Part shown: in pieces, positions 47,968 through 59,829 of the stretch
Position numbering within the stretch: the first letter of the stretch is position 1
Layout: each line of letters opens with the position of its first letter
Assembly: GCA_033807695.1 (NCBI GenBank)
Contig: CM066308.1
Coordinates: 3,162,001 to 3,226,000, forward strand
Direction of reading: 5' to 3'
From: Daedaleopsis sinensis
Taxonomy: Eukaryota; Basidiomycota; Agaricomycetes; Polyporales; Polyporaceae
Length of the DNA: 64,000 nt
Notes under the pieces: model-generated
The model's input: the letters and a program-made list of their open reading frames with translations, nothing else
The model's database searches: none
Told to the model about the DNA's origin: nothing
Made by a program: the position numbers and the translations under genes

Positions 47968-49598
47968 CTGGGATGGCTATCAACTTCATCCAATCTGGTT
48001 CATGAGATTGAGAAATATTGACGGACTTTGAGAAGACAACACGGCTCTGGCGCGTGTCAAACGTCTGGAACCCGACGGTGTTAACGGAACGAGGACGGAG
48101 GATAGTCGACGTCGAGAGAGAAGACGAGCCGGGGAGTAAGTACCTCCACGATTATAGCAGTACTTACACTGCATAGGAGTGCCGAATTCTAGATAACGAT
48201 CATCCAATCGCCACGATCTACGGTCGGCGAACTCACCTAGGAGTCACGCATGTGACTCCATGTACAGCAACTGCAGTCGAGATCCATGGGTGGGTAGAAC
48301 AGCCGGAAAACAGACACGCGTATATGACGCGTACGGTCTATACTCAAAGGTTGTTCGAGTCGACAATTGTCGGGACAGAGTGTCCATGTGTCATGACACG
48401 TGAATATTCAACCCGTCGGGCGCCAAGGATCGATGTCACGTACGGAAGCAAAATGTGGTACTTAGTAGAGAGTGGTTGCTCCCGAGCTCGTCCCATGGAG
48501 GCCCGTAGATGTTCCGCTTACCGCTTGGCATGATCGTCCTGGTGGAAAGATAACCGCATGCATCGGAAACCGTTGGGATAAATGCCAGGGGACATTCTGA
48601 AAAGCCTATTAGGACTGCCCGAGGACTCGCGATCGGATATCCCATGGCCCTCAGATATGTCGCCGCATGCTGTCTTTGTCTTCCATTCATTTGTGGTCCT
48701 GATATGAGTTTATCAGGCCGGCCAATTCGGGGTCGCACCGCTGTTCAGTTTGTGGACTAAGTACCGCGACGAAGGAACAAAAGGGTTGTGCCTTGCCCTT
48801 GAAGTTTATACAGACTTCCGGATCCGCTCTGTGTAGTCCCGGTCAATAATATGTCATAGTTCAGGTCAATGATCGAAAACACCCTCTTACCTTGATATGA
48901 GTGCTTGGCGGACGCCACTGACCTGGTCAACAATATGGAGGAAGGCTCCGCGTTCCGGCTGAGGGTCAGTTGCAAACACCTGTAGACACGAGTAAGTTTG
49001 AATGCTACTAACTCGTTAAGTGCTAGTGCACGGCGTCGACCAGGAAAGAATGGAGACGATCGGCGGACGTGGACAGTTGAAGCTTGGTTGTAGGAGATAT
49101 GGTGGTTGTGTCTGCATCATGACTTTGACAGAGGTCGTACTCTTGGGTCTGGGATCTGAGAGCTCTCAACTGCAGGCTGATGAGCAGGTTTGAGCTGGTC
49201 GACGGCAACCTCAAACCGGGCGCCAAGAGGGAGGAATCGCGTGTGTCACAGGATCAGTCACGCGAGCGTGACAGAAAGTGAACTTGTTCGGAGGGATCGC
49301 TCTGCTCCTTCGACTTCCGACATTCGTCTCCCCCAGTCCGCGCCTGTTCCCCGTTTCCCAGCGGACGGCTTCCCTCCTCCTGGCCGGTCCACCTATCGCC
49401 ATCCATATTTTACGACTCGCACGCTGTTTCTTTCCGACCCCCAACCCCCCCGCTAATCCTCGCCTCGCTTGCTCCGACTACCCACCTCACTCTTCGCCGC
49501 TCTCGTCTTGCTCTCGACGTCTCCCGACTGCCTCCGCTCTGTCGTCTCGTCTTCGACAACGGACTCTGCACGTGCATAAGCTACAGACGGCCTCACGC
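47968..49598. other. Gene-poor stretch of 1.6 kb
   Basis: Frames here are short and unrelated to any known domain. The last 300 bases before the Ras GEF gene (49280-49590) are strongly pyrimidine-rich (CTCCTTCGACTTCC, CCCCAACCCCCCC), as expected of a fungal leader. Confidence 0.4.
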
Positions 49599-49628
49599 AT
49601 GAATCAGGATGCCCGTCGCACATCTTAG
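49599..49628 (+). CDS. Nine-codon upstream ORF overlapping the Ras GEF start
   Basis: ATG at 49599 opens MNQDARRTS and ends at TAG 49626-49628, overlapping the Ras GEF ATG at 49609 in another frame. If transcribed as part of the leader it could reduce initiation at 49609. It could also mean the true start is further downstream, at MSSTSRAPSS (about 49777). Confidence 0.4.
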   Translation: MNQDARRTS

Positions 49629-52600
49629 GATAGACACTTCCATCGCGGCCATCGACCCTTCCTCCAGCCGAGCACATCGCGATGGTGTGCGAACCCCACG
49701 CACACCTCTCTCTGCTCGCAGTGCCGCCAGCTCTTCTCGTCCTCTCCATAGCCCTTCTGCCTCCGCTTCCTCTGCCATGTCCTCCACCTCCCGCGCTCCC
49801 TCAAGCGCCTCTCATCTCTCCGCACGCTCTGCCCATCGCTCTATCCCGACAACGCCCACATCTGGCCCAGGCCGCTCGCCACGTTCTCCATCCTGGCCTA
49901 TGGTTGACTCTGGCTCGGAAGACGAAGAGGATACACACGACCCGGAGGAGTATGTCCTTGCCATGCACGACTTCGCTCCGCAGCAATCCAGCGTCACCTG
50001 CCTCACGTTTCGTGCTGGTCAAGTTATTCGCGTCCTCAACCGGGACACAAGTGGATGGTGGGACGGTGAGGTGGATGGGCGACGCGGCTGGTTTCCCAGC
50101 AACTACGTAACTTCCGAAGTTGGCTTGCTCACGGAGGAAGAGCTGCCGAGAGGAAAGGTGAGTTCTACACCCGCAATCCCCTTGACATCATCCCCCCAAG
50201 AACCATGATGGCTCGCGCTATAACGAGATTAGTAAGCGTTGCCGCCACGTCTCCTTGACAGACATACCAGCGATATGCAACGGGTGTCTTGTGGAGGATA
50301 CACCGATGGATCGCGTGCAACGGATCCATCCCCCATCTTCTCTCACGAAATTCTATGCCGGTATCATTCGCGCTTGACGATCTATCTTTGACTTTACGCT
50401 ATGTTTCATTATTTTATATTGCTGCAGTGCTGACCGCAATATCCGATGTTCTCTAGAACCAACGTCCTAGTCATAATCCCAAGAACATGTCAGTCTCGTC
50501 AACAACATCTTGGGCAAGCACCAACTCGCATAAAGGCAAATCCATCCTCACTCGTAATGACTACCGCCCAACACCCGCGGATTCTTTCGATCAGACTATC
50601 GACATGTACTGTCCCCCGCTCATGTTACCCCTCCTCCGCGGACTATCCCTCCTCCAAAACGCGGTCCGAATGAACCGCGTCCACCATTTCCAACCTGCAA
50701 CGGCCTGCATCATCTCCTGCGTCCGTGCGCTTCTCTCCGACATTGGCTGCCTATCACGCGACGCCCACGTTCTCAAGCAGCACGGCGTCCTCGCGCAGGA
50801 GCGCAAGCGAATACTTTCGGACCTCGCGTCGCTCGTGTCACAAGCGAAGCGCGCGTCGGAAGAGGTCGTCGCGGACGAGGCGCGCGATATCGAGGTCCAA
50901 GCCATGGTCCGTCTCGCAGGCCAGCTCTTCGCGCATGTGCGCGGGTTCCTCGCTGTGGCAGTGCAGTGTGGGGTGGACTTTCAGTCCAATGTGGTACGTG
51001 CAGGGCGAAGCGATTCACAATCATTTCAATCGGATGCTCGGTGGAAGGGCCCTGCTGGCATACTCGTGCAGAACGACAGTCTTGCGGAAGATGAGTTTGC
51101 GACCCCCGGGCGAAAGACGAACGGCGTGGCGACGAACTCACGCAAAGCCGGCGTTCAAAGCACCCCGAGCAGACCGAAGAGCCTAGGCGACCTGAAGAAT
51201 TCGAAGCGCGGTGTCATGGGTGCGGACTACCCACCCATGCCAACGGGTGTACTCAGGTTGCCGAAGCGAAAAATGTCCGAACAGAATTTGGCTTCCCCGA
51301 TGCGTCGCACGTTCAGCGAAGCAACGCCACGAAAACACAGGCCGGCGCAAGACTCGGTCAGCAGCGATTCTTCGTCATCCTCATTCTCTAGCGACTCTGT
51401 CGGCACTCCCGCCACTCCCGTCTTTCCTTGTGGACCCGCGACCACCGCAGAGCTCACTGAAGCATTGCGCTACACGCACGACACCTTCCTCTCGACCATC
51501 GCCGCGTTCATCGGTCATGCGCATTCGCACTCACGACATTCGCATGCGTCGAGTACAGGGCACCTCTACGATCTCGTGCGCGAAATCGTCGACGTGGTTT
51601 GCCGCCTCTTGACCATCGTTGAAGCTGTTCTCCGCCATCCGGACATCCAAATCGCGAAAGCCGACGGCCTGCGCGCCGCAAAGGAGGGGCTGTATAACGT
51701 CACGAGCACGCTCGCGGACTCGGTCCGGCTGCTCACAGCCCCGCCCACCGAGGATACCTCTGAGGAGGCGGAAAAGGAGGCCCTCCTGCGCTGTGCGACC
51801 AACGCGCTCAAGGCCGGGGCGGACTGCGTGAATGCGGTGAAGAAGTGCCTGCAGCGCGCGACGGGCGAGCGGCCGTTCGTGTTCAATCTCCCTGCTCCTG
51901 GCGACCCCGAGGGCGGCATGTACACCCCGCGCAAGTTTGGGCACGCCCACCGCAGCTCGACGACGAGCACGAAGAGCGCGATGAGTGCGATTAGCGCACC
52001 GCGGATCCGGAAGGCAAGCAGTCTACGGGTGCTGCACGGTGCGTACGTCGAGGGCGAGGAGGAGGACCTGACAGTCCAGGCTCAGGGCGTCGAGGATGCG
52101 GACCACACGTTGACCGTCAAGCGGCGGTCGGACGAGCAGATCTCTATCGTACGGCGTCCGCCTTCACCAGGCCAAGAGGAGGTCGGCGCAGAGGAGAGCG
52201 TGCCTTCGACGCCGGTGACGCCGGGCGTGCTTTCGGTGGACAAGCCGCTTCCCGACATCTGCCCGCCGTTCGACTCGGGTGTGCACAAGTTTGACGCGAT
52301 GTCGCTGAACTCGTATGCGCCGACCGAGGACGACCGCACGACCTGGGAGGGCAGCACACGCCATGGTGGCGGCTCGAGCACGGCGTCGTTCGAGCGGCTG
52401 TTCAACGGCGAGGTCCCGAACGGCCATAGCTTCACCGCGGTCCTTCCTTGGACCTTCCCCCACGACCATGCCCCTGAGGATGTCGCATACAACAGCGACG
52501 GCCAGCTTGTGGGCGCGACGCTCGAGGCGCTGGTCGAGCGCATGACACCACACGACGCCCTTGTCGAGCCACCGTTTGCGGCGGTGTTCTTCATGACCTT

Positions 52601-54113
52601 CCGCCTCTTCACCACGCCCGAGGAGCTCCTCGACACGGTCATCTCGCGCTATAACATCTTGCCTCCTCCCGGCCTCTCTGAGACCGACCTCCGGCTGTGG
52701 CAGCAGCGCAAAGGCCTCCCCGTGCGTCTCCGCGTGAGCAACTTCATCAAGTCCTGGGTCGAGAGCTACTGGCGGCACTCCACGGACATCGCCATCGTCC
52801 CCACCCTCGTCTCCTTCGTCCGCGACGCGCTCGCGGCGATGTTCCCCGGGCCGTCGCAGCGCATCCTCGAGCTCATTCATCAGCGCGTCCAGGCCGGCAC
52901 GCGCGAGAGCGAGACCCTCTCCCCGAAAGGCGACCGCGCGCGCGACGCGGGCTTTCCCGTGAACCCGCCGACGCTCCCCGGGCCGATCTCAGAGATCCCG
53001 CGGCCGATCATGACGAAGAACGTGCTCGGGCTGCTGCGCTCGCGCGCGTACGCGGCGGTGCCCGTCACCGAGTTCGACACGCTCGAACTCGCGCGGCAGC
53101 TGACGCTGATGGAGTGCACGCTCTACTGCGCGATCCAGCCCGAGGAGCTGCTCGCGACGGGCGCGAGCGCCAAGCCGAAGGACCGCGCAGGCGTGAACGC
53201 GAACGTGAAGGCGGTGACGTCGCTCAGCACGGCGCTCACGGGCTGGGTCGCGGAGAGCATCCTGAACGAGCCGGACACGAAGAAGCGCGCGGCGCTCGTC
53301 AAGTTCTTCATCAAGCTCGCGGACCGGTGCGTCGCGCTGCGCAACTACAGCACGCCGCGCTCGATCCTCGCCGCGCTGGACTCGTCGACGATCGCGCGGC
53401 TGCATCAGACTTGGATGGTGAGTGTGATCTGGCCCGAGGATGTGTGCGCATAGAGGGAGTCGAGCGGAAGCTAACTTGAGTGTCGCTGCTTGCAGGGCCT
53501 GCCGCAAAAGTCGAAGGTACAGCTCGAGTCGCTCCGGAAGCTTGCCGACCACGCGCGGAACTACCATGAGTATCGCTCGCGGCTGCGGAACATCGCGCCG
53601 CCCGCGGTGCCCTTCCTCGGTGGGTGTTCACCCTCGGTTCCGTCGCAAACACACACTCATTACCACGAGCAGGGTTGTACCTTACTGATATCACTTTCTG
53701 TCGGGAGGGCAACCCTTCGCACAGGACGTCCCCGAAGGCGCCGGAGAAGAAGCTGCTGAACTTCAACAAGTACCACAAGCTCGCGCGTATCGTGCAAGGT
53801 GCGTTCGGCCAACGTGTTCCGCGACGTCCTGTTCCCGTCTCACATCGTCGGTGTTCTTCTTGCAGATATGCAGCGCTTCCAAGTGCCGTACAACCTGAAG
53901 GAGATCCCAGAGGTGCAGGCGTACCTCCGGGACGCCTTCGAGAAGTCGCAGAAGCAGGGCGACCTCCAGGACCTCTACCGGCGCAGTCTCCTCGTCGAGC
54001 CGAAGCAGTCCGCGGAGACGCCGCCGAGCAGCGACGTGCGGCAGCTCTTTGCGTGGGCGAGCCGGTCGCAGCAGTCGGTCGCCCCCGCCCCCGCCCCCGC
54101 TCCTGCCTCATAG
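49609..54113 (+). CDS. CDC25-family Ras guanine nucleotide exchange factor with SH3 domain
   Basis: Activator of Ras at the plasma membrane, upstream of cAMP/PKA or MAP kinase signalling. The N-terminal SH3 domain reads YVLAMHDFAPQQSSVTCLTF, VIRVLNRDTSGWWDGEVDGR and GWFPSNYV. A long exon (50457-53417) holds the middle region, the RasGEF_N module (ALVERMTPHDALVEPPFAAV, FFMTFRLFTTPEELLDTVI) and the start of the CDC25 domain (DTLELARQLTLMECTLYCAI, IKLADRCVALRNYSTPRSIL). The catalytic end follows over three exons: GLPQKSKVQLESLRKLADH, LYLTDITFCREGNPSH and INFNKYHKLARIV-type KLLNFNKYHKLARIV. Exon 1 (49609-50157) and exon 2 are both multiples of three. Ends with a Pro-Ala repeat; stop at 54113. Confidence 0.93.
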
Positions 54114-55079
54114 CACCTGACCCACCTCGTTCTGTTCCCTGCCGTCGGACTTGCATGTAACTCTCCCTCTTTGTTTTTGTGTGTGTATGTTTTCCCTGTC
54201 GGTTGATCTCTTCGTTTCGCATCGCGCATCTTCGCATTTCGCTTGCAATCTACTACTGTCGTCGACGTCGTCGTTTTGTACACCACATCGCTGCACCTCG
54301 TTGTACTTGTGTTTTCATAGTCCCTACTCTCCCTCTCACCTATATCTCTGTTCCTGCCTGTGCTCTTCACGCTCCCATCGGCGCCGCTCATGGCGTACGG
54401 ACACATAGTATCATTCGTCTCTTCCAGCATCTGCACATTGGGTCAGTGGTGTCGTGCGGGCTCTCCCGCCCAATTGGTCCCTTAGTTCATCGGTCTCCTG
54501 GTCCTGGTCATGGGCTAGTCTTTGTTCGACGTCGAAGTCGACTCTCTTTCTCTCCCCCCGCCGCAATATAACCCGCCCCCGCGCGGTCATCTCTCTCATC
54601 TGATTTTTCGTCCCGACATGCCACCGAATCGCATAGATTCGGCCACCGTCCCTCCTGTCTCCCTCTCCCCGTTTCCCATCCTACCATATCATCCTTGGCC
54701 ATCTATTACTACGTATTCAGCTGCTCAGTGTGTGTCTTTACACTCTTCTCGCTCCTCCGCTCCCGCGCGTTCGCCGGGCGGGCGCGTCGCGATCGGAAAA
54801 AGATCGTCCTAGTTCCGCCTATTGTTATTTCCCTCTCGTTTCTTTCTGTTTGTATATATGTCGGTTAGAAACATCAATGGTACTTCTACCGGTGCGAGCA
54901 AGGACACACCTCGCGGCAGGTATTATCCCGCCAGTCATGAGCAGGCCTGAGCTTCGAATTCAGGCTATGGCTGCGAATTGGAGATTTTCCTATGGACCTT
55001 GAACTGACTGGCGAATGGGCAATGGGAACAGTCGGGTCAGATCACCAAGCCGAGAAGATGGTAAACGTCACATACCTAG
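54114..55079. other. 3' region of the Ras GEF gene and spacer
   Basis: Pyrimidine-rich in the first 700 bases, no recognised gene. Convergent with the P-loop pseudogene. Confidence 0.4.
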
Positions 55080-57190
55080 CTAGACAAGAAGGTGCAGACA
55101 GTACACCTCCCCACGATGGTCTTGGCGTGTGGTGCGCATGTTCCAACCCGCGGGCATTTGCCAGGAGCGCGCCTTCATAGGGCACGGGCAGACTAAGACG
55201 TATTCCACCGTCACCTTCACCTCCCGCTCTGGGTCTTGCTCTTGAAGAAACGCGCGGACACGCGCCATGATCTTGCGGATGACCGCGTAGCCCTTCCCCG
55301 AGTCGCCGCGACTGCCGGACGTCGTGATCTGGTAGACGCATATGACGGCCGAGCCCTGTTCCTTGTCGCAACTGATGGTGAAGGAGTCGAACAAAAGGTT
55401 ATGGGGCGTCGCAGGCTCATAGTATCGAGGCTTGTCGTCGTGCAGGGCTATTCCATCCAATGGATGGGAGAAGTCGACGACCGTCCGTTCACGAGAGGGG
55501 AACGCGGCTGCAAGGGGTGGGAGGATGTGATCCTTGGGGTCAAAAGTGAAGCGGGGAAGATCGCCTGCAGTTTGAGCCATCGGAAGCCGCCCTGGTAGGG
55601 TGGCGCCGAACTTGCCAGCCAGGGAATGATGAGCAAACAGGTCGAATATCCAACCTGCAAAAACAAGAGCGCTCTGGGAAGGCCTCGTATCTGTGATAGG
55701 CGTTCTATATCTCCTTCTGTTCAACGATCTTCATCTGCCGCATTACTCGATATGCGACCCGGAGAGAAACAAACTGGACCACCCAGGGTTCAGCACCCGA
55801 AACGCTGTGAGGACGTACGGCGAGAATGCGAGACGAGATATCTGGTAGATATGGCCGCTCTTGACAAAAGGTAGAAACCATCCGACAAAGATCTGCGAAA
55901 GTGAGGTCGAGTAAGGTGGGTGCAGTGTTCGGGACTCTCCAGTCGAAGATGGCGGCATAGACCTGACATGGTGCGCAGCCGACCTCTGCGATGGCCTCGT
56001 CAACTAGGATCTCGAGGGCGCGGATGACAGTGTGAGACTGGTCGCCATTGACAATTGGCGGAGTCGCGTCAGCCATAGGGTGGTCTTCATCGTCGGACGA
56101 CATCCCGACATCATCATACCCAGCCGTTTTTCGGATGTTTGCACTCTTGAAGACGTCAATCGCCCTGTCAACAGCCGCCTGCATCGAGAGAGATGCAGAT
56201 CCCTGGGTTGGCTGGTCGATGGCCCTCGTCTCCACATCGGACTCGTCGTTGGCATCAAGCAAAGCCTTCTTGAAAGCGGCAAGGAACCTATCATAGTCGG
56301 GATAGAGAGGAAGCCTGTCATGACGGCGAAAAACTGTGAGCAGGAGGCGGTAGCACGATCGTGGGGCGACAAGGAAAAGACATGCCCGTGGATCAATTCC
56401 TCTTTGGTCCATAAGTCCAAACCCCACACAACGCCCCCGCGCTGCTTTATCCAAAGAGGCCTTCGAGCCTGATTCAGAGATGAGCCTGATTCAGAGATGT
56501 CGCTTGGATCGGCCATTCTCGTGAATCTGGGCCCATGGCGCACTCCTGGCAGTCCATGTCCATCAACATCCACGGGTGGTAACCTGACCCGACGCGGAAC
56601 GGGAGATCAAGAAGAACATCGGATGCTATGTTGCAGTAGTAGACGTGGTTCTGGTAGAAGAGGTATATGCGCTCTGTAGTGTAAAGTACGGTGACCTGCT
56701 GGTTGAAGAGGAGGCGTGCAAGCATGTACTCGAGGAACGTGGTTTTTCCTGGCAAACGAAGCAGCATGTGAAGAGCTCACGTACTGCAGAACAAAGTAAT
56801 AAGACATACCGATGCCGGGCTGTCCAGTGATGACTACTCCTCCTGGCCCGCCCTCGCGGTACATCAATATGCGATTGTAGAGGTCATGGTACGACTTGGT
56901 GACAAGGATGTGATCACTTGTTGTAGTGCCCGAATTGGACGGTAGGAAAGGTTGGCCGTGCTCGTCAGACCTAAGATGTAGTTGATCCGGGAAACTGTCG
57001 GGAGTGGGGAACTCGGATTGGTTGCGCCACTTGTCGTAGAAGAGCTGATAGCCATAGGTAGAATCGCCCTCATTGACTTGAACCCATCTCGGTTTGCTGA
57101 CAGCGGCCCAACGCCATCGTGGGTTTGCGGAAGGTGCGACATCTGGGGGAGGGGTAGACGAACTTCGGCAGAGTTAGTCAAACGTAAGTA
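55080..57190 (-). pseudogene. Disrupted P-loop protein of a lineage-expanded basidiomycete family
   Basis: Reads from a conserved N-terminal stretch (ANPRWRWAAVSKPRWVQV, DSTYGYQLFYDKWR) through LVTKSYHDLYNRIL to a Walker A motif GQPGIGKTT, which is split by an intron. It continues with TFLEYMLARLLFNQQV, YHPWMLMDMD and a C-terminal region ending PMKARSWQMPAGWNM. This architecture is common as multi-copy genes in polypore-type fungi and is sometimes compared with Crinkler or NLR-like P-loop proteins; its role is not known. An exact 17-bp tandem duplication (56465-56498) shifts the frame right after WPIQATSLNQA and gives an early stop, with the old frame continuing as RRPLWIKQRGG. I therefore call it a pseudogene or a recently broken allele. 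Upstream exons are unclear. Confidence 0.65.
56465..56498 (+). repeat. 17-bp exact tandem duplication causing a frameshift
   Basis: GAGCCTGATTCAGAGAT occurs twice in direct succession (56465-56481 and 56482-56498). One copy alone would restore a continuous reading frame on the minus strand. Confidence 0.9.
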
Positions 57191-57714
57191 CTTAAGTGCT
57201 CACCGTCACGACCCTCCTCAAGCATCTTTCCGATATGATATGCATGCGACATTGGACAATAGATTCTTGCCGAGACCCGCAAGTGCCAAGAACAGAGTAG
57301 CAAGCTGCAGGAGCAGCTGCAGGAGTACTTAGGCTCACTGGCACATGCCATCAACTTCTCGTGCAAGGCTGCGCGAGGGCTGCCGGTGTTTGCCGATGGC
57401 TTGAACCTCTGCGGCCCGCCGTCAGCCGCCGTCTCCGCCTTCCCTCCGCGCTCGCCATACTCCATCGACGACGATGATGTTCAGTTCCGTCTCCGATCTC
57501 GAGTGCACTGGCAGCGATTTAATGCAAGTCAATCTGTTGGAGGGCTTGGCCAGAGGTGAGTTCGTCTTTTCTATACCCCTCGATCGTCTGCTGTACTCGT
57601 ACGACGGACATCCACGCGTCAGTCAGTGAGCGTTTCAGTCACCTCGATTTTGCACTTGGTACGGTAGTCGATGGCCAACAGTCGCTGCCTCTGCGGTCAT
57701 CTCGACTGTTCTAT
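57191..57714. other. Spacer between the P-loop pseudogene and the terpene-synthase block
   Basis: A minus-strand frame at 57178-57465 has no recognised motif and could be a lost N-terminal exon of the P-loop gene. Sequence homologous to the 3' flank of terpene synthase B begins at about 57715. Confidence 0.35.
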
Positions 57715-57896
57715 ACAATACAGCATTGGCGCGCAGTAAACTTCTTCAACGACAATTTTCTAGTAATCCGTACTACTACAGCTCCTAGGTGCCACAATCA
57801 AATTTAAAGGCGTCGCTGCCTATAACAAGGTGCGTTCAAAGCATATACATTTCAAGTCTACTCCCGTTTGTGGGTGTCAGAAGGATAGATCCCCGC

Positions 57897-59095
57897 TCAA
57901 GCTTCATACCCAAGCTCTGCGAGGCGGTAGCGCTTGGCCTTCAGAGAGAACTCCAAGTAACCCTAGAAGACCCGAGTGCGGTTAGCACTACGCGCGCGCT
58001 GTATGTCTAAGCGACACGTACATGGAAGTAAGTCTGCCACAACTTAAACAACTCGGGATCTTCCGCGGTCAGAGCGCTCATTGCTGCGCCGGTGTCGAGC
58101 ACTTCATTCACCAGCTGGCGGAGGACAGAAGGTGCAGACGTTTGCTCGGCTCCCGCGCGTAGGTGGACGTAGTTGTTGGTTTCTCCCGCAAGTTCCTCTT
58201 TGTAGAAGGATAAGCTGTGGACGCACATCGAGTTCAAAAGGTGGAGAAGTCCGCTAAGTGACAATGATACTCACATGTCACTGTTACGCAGAACGCAGAG
58301 AGACACAGGTCAGTGAAGCACGACCTTCACGGCACCAAGTTGAGAACACATGCTGAAAGCACGTACTTTGTTCCCAGGGTCCAGTGCTCCATGTATCTGT
58401 CACGTCCGACGGCCGGTCAGTGCCCTGAACGATAGTGTATGATAGGGCACTCACGGAAGCAACTGCAGGTACGACTCAGGCGTCGCCCTCCAGCTCTGCA
58501 TGAAGACGAAGTGGATGTACGGCGGACCGATCCCCGCACGCGTACGCAGGTAGTACGGGAAGCGCGTCGCCGACGGCTTGACCGCCAGCTCCCGCGTCGT
58601 GTACTCAATGTACATCGCCGTGACGGCGTCGAGCGTGCCGGCGATGATCGCGTCCGCCCCGTACTGCGGCCACAGCTCGTGCATGCGCCGGAGCAGGCCC
58701 GCGAGGCAGCGCAGCACGGGGTCCGGCTGCTCCTCGCCTTTGGCGAAGCGGCCCGTGAAGCGCATGACGGCGTCGAGGTCGCGCTCGCCAAGGTCGTCGA
58801 CGTACATGAGGCACGCCGTGTAGAGTGCGATGAAGTGACGGTGCTCCGCCGTCGTGTGCCCGTACGTCGTCTCGGCGTACACGCAGCACCCGTCGAAGAT
58901 CTTGGCGAGGAGCGAACGATCGATGTCCGCTGGCCAGGTTGCGAGCTCGGAGGCGAGTTGAGAGCGGAGAGCGGGGTCGGGCGGGGTCCTAGGCGATTCG
59001 TAGGCGACTCGGCCCAAGAACTCGCGGATGATATCCTTGATCTCCGCGTGCCAGGGATCGAGGTCGCTCTTCTGCTGCTGAATCTGAATTCCCAT
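57897..59095 (-). CDS. Tri5-like terpene synthase C (near-identical copy of B)
   Basis: Trichodiene synthase-like class I terpene cyclase, intact. Start at 59095 (MGIQIQQQKSDLDPWHAEIK); exon 1 is 58455-59095, one codon longer than in B. Exon 2 is 58367-58396, the microexon TGACAT is 58275-58280, and two further exons follow to the stop at 57897. Metal sites are DDLGE and NDILSFYKE. It differs from B at roughly 16 of 310 residues by eye (for example LATWP for LASWP, KIFDG for KILDG, GEEQ for GEVQ, YLEFSLKAK for YLKFYLKAK). The aligned splice sites and TATA box are the same. Likely substrate farnesyl diphosphate; product unknown. Both copies look functional. Confidence 0.92.
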
Positions 59096-59279
59096 TCCTG
59101 GTGATCGAAAGAGGTCAGTCGGTTTGGCGAGTATAACTGGGTCTGGACCGCACACTCACTTGAGTGTGGACGGTCTCGGGTGTTCGACTGAGAATGAGAG
59201 GATGTCCAGGACGAGGTGAAAGCGACTGCCAGTGGGGGTGGAACCTCGGGCTGTAGAAAGCAAGGCGTGCACACGGTCT

Positions 59280-59286
59280 TTTATAC
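59280..59286 (-). promoter_or_regulatory. TATA box of terpene synthase C
   Basis: TATAAAA on the minus strand, in the same GGTATAAAAGACCGTGTGCA context as the B promoter. Confidence 0.7.
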
Positions 59287-59829
59287 CTATCGTCAGTAGA
59301 TGGAGAGAACGTGTATATGAAATGAACTTACCAGCCCGACGATTTACAGTCATAATATAAGTTCAGAATAGATAATGAGTGTCTGTACCCGGCTCGTGAG
59401 CGTAACGCCACCGACGTTCGAAATGGGATTCGCCTCGACGGTCCATTTGTGCGCTTGAGCTTTCATAGCACGCCATTAGGGGATGGAGTTCATGACCGCC
59501 GGTGAAAGGGACGTCCGAAAGGGACGTCCGCTTCGCCGATACGCTGTGCATTGTGCGGAGTGCTAAACGACATAATGGGCGACTCAGCGTCCCAGCTCTG
59601 CTTGAGCGGCCTAAGAACGCGCTCCGACTCGCGCCGCCGGTTGCGACTACCACGCAGCGATGGTCAACATGAATAACATGAATGGAAGGATACACGTGCT
59701 TAGCTATGCTGAACGGGTTCTTGCCTAGGCCTGTTGTACAGTGCGCATCCAGAAAGTCGACCTTCCCGAAGAGTTTCTCTACTTCAAATAGATGTCGGAT
59801 CTCATAAAACGCGGAATCTGCCGGCCCAC

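Noticed and set aside
53311..54237. 308-codon minus-strand frame opposite the Ras GEF end
   Set aside because: It crosses real introns of the Ras GEF gene and is Arg/Ser/Thr-rich without a domain.
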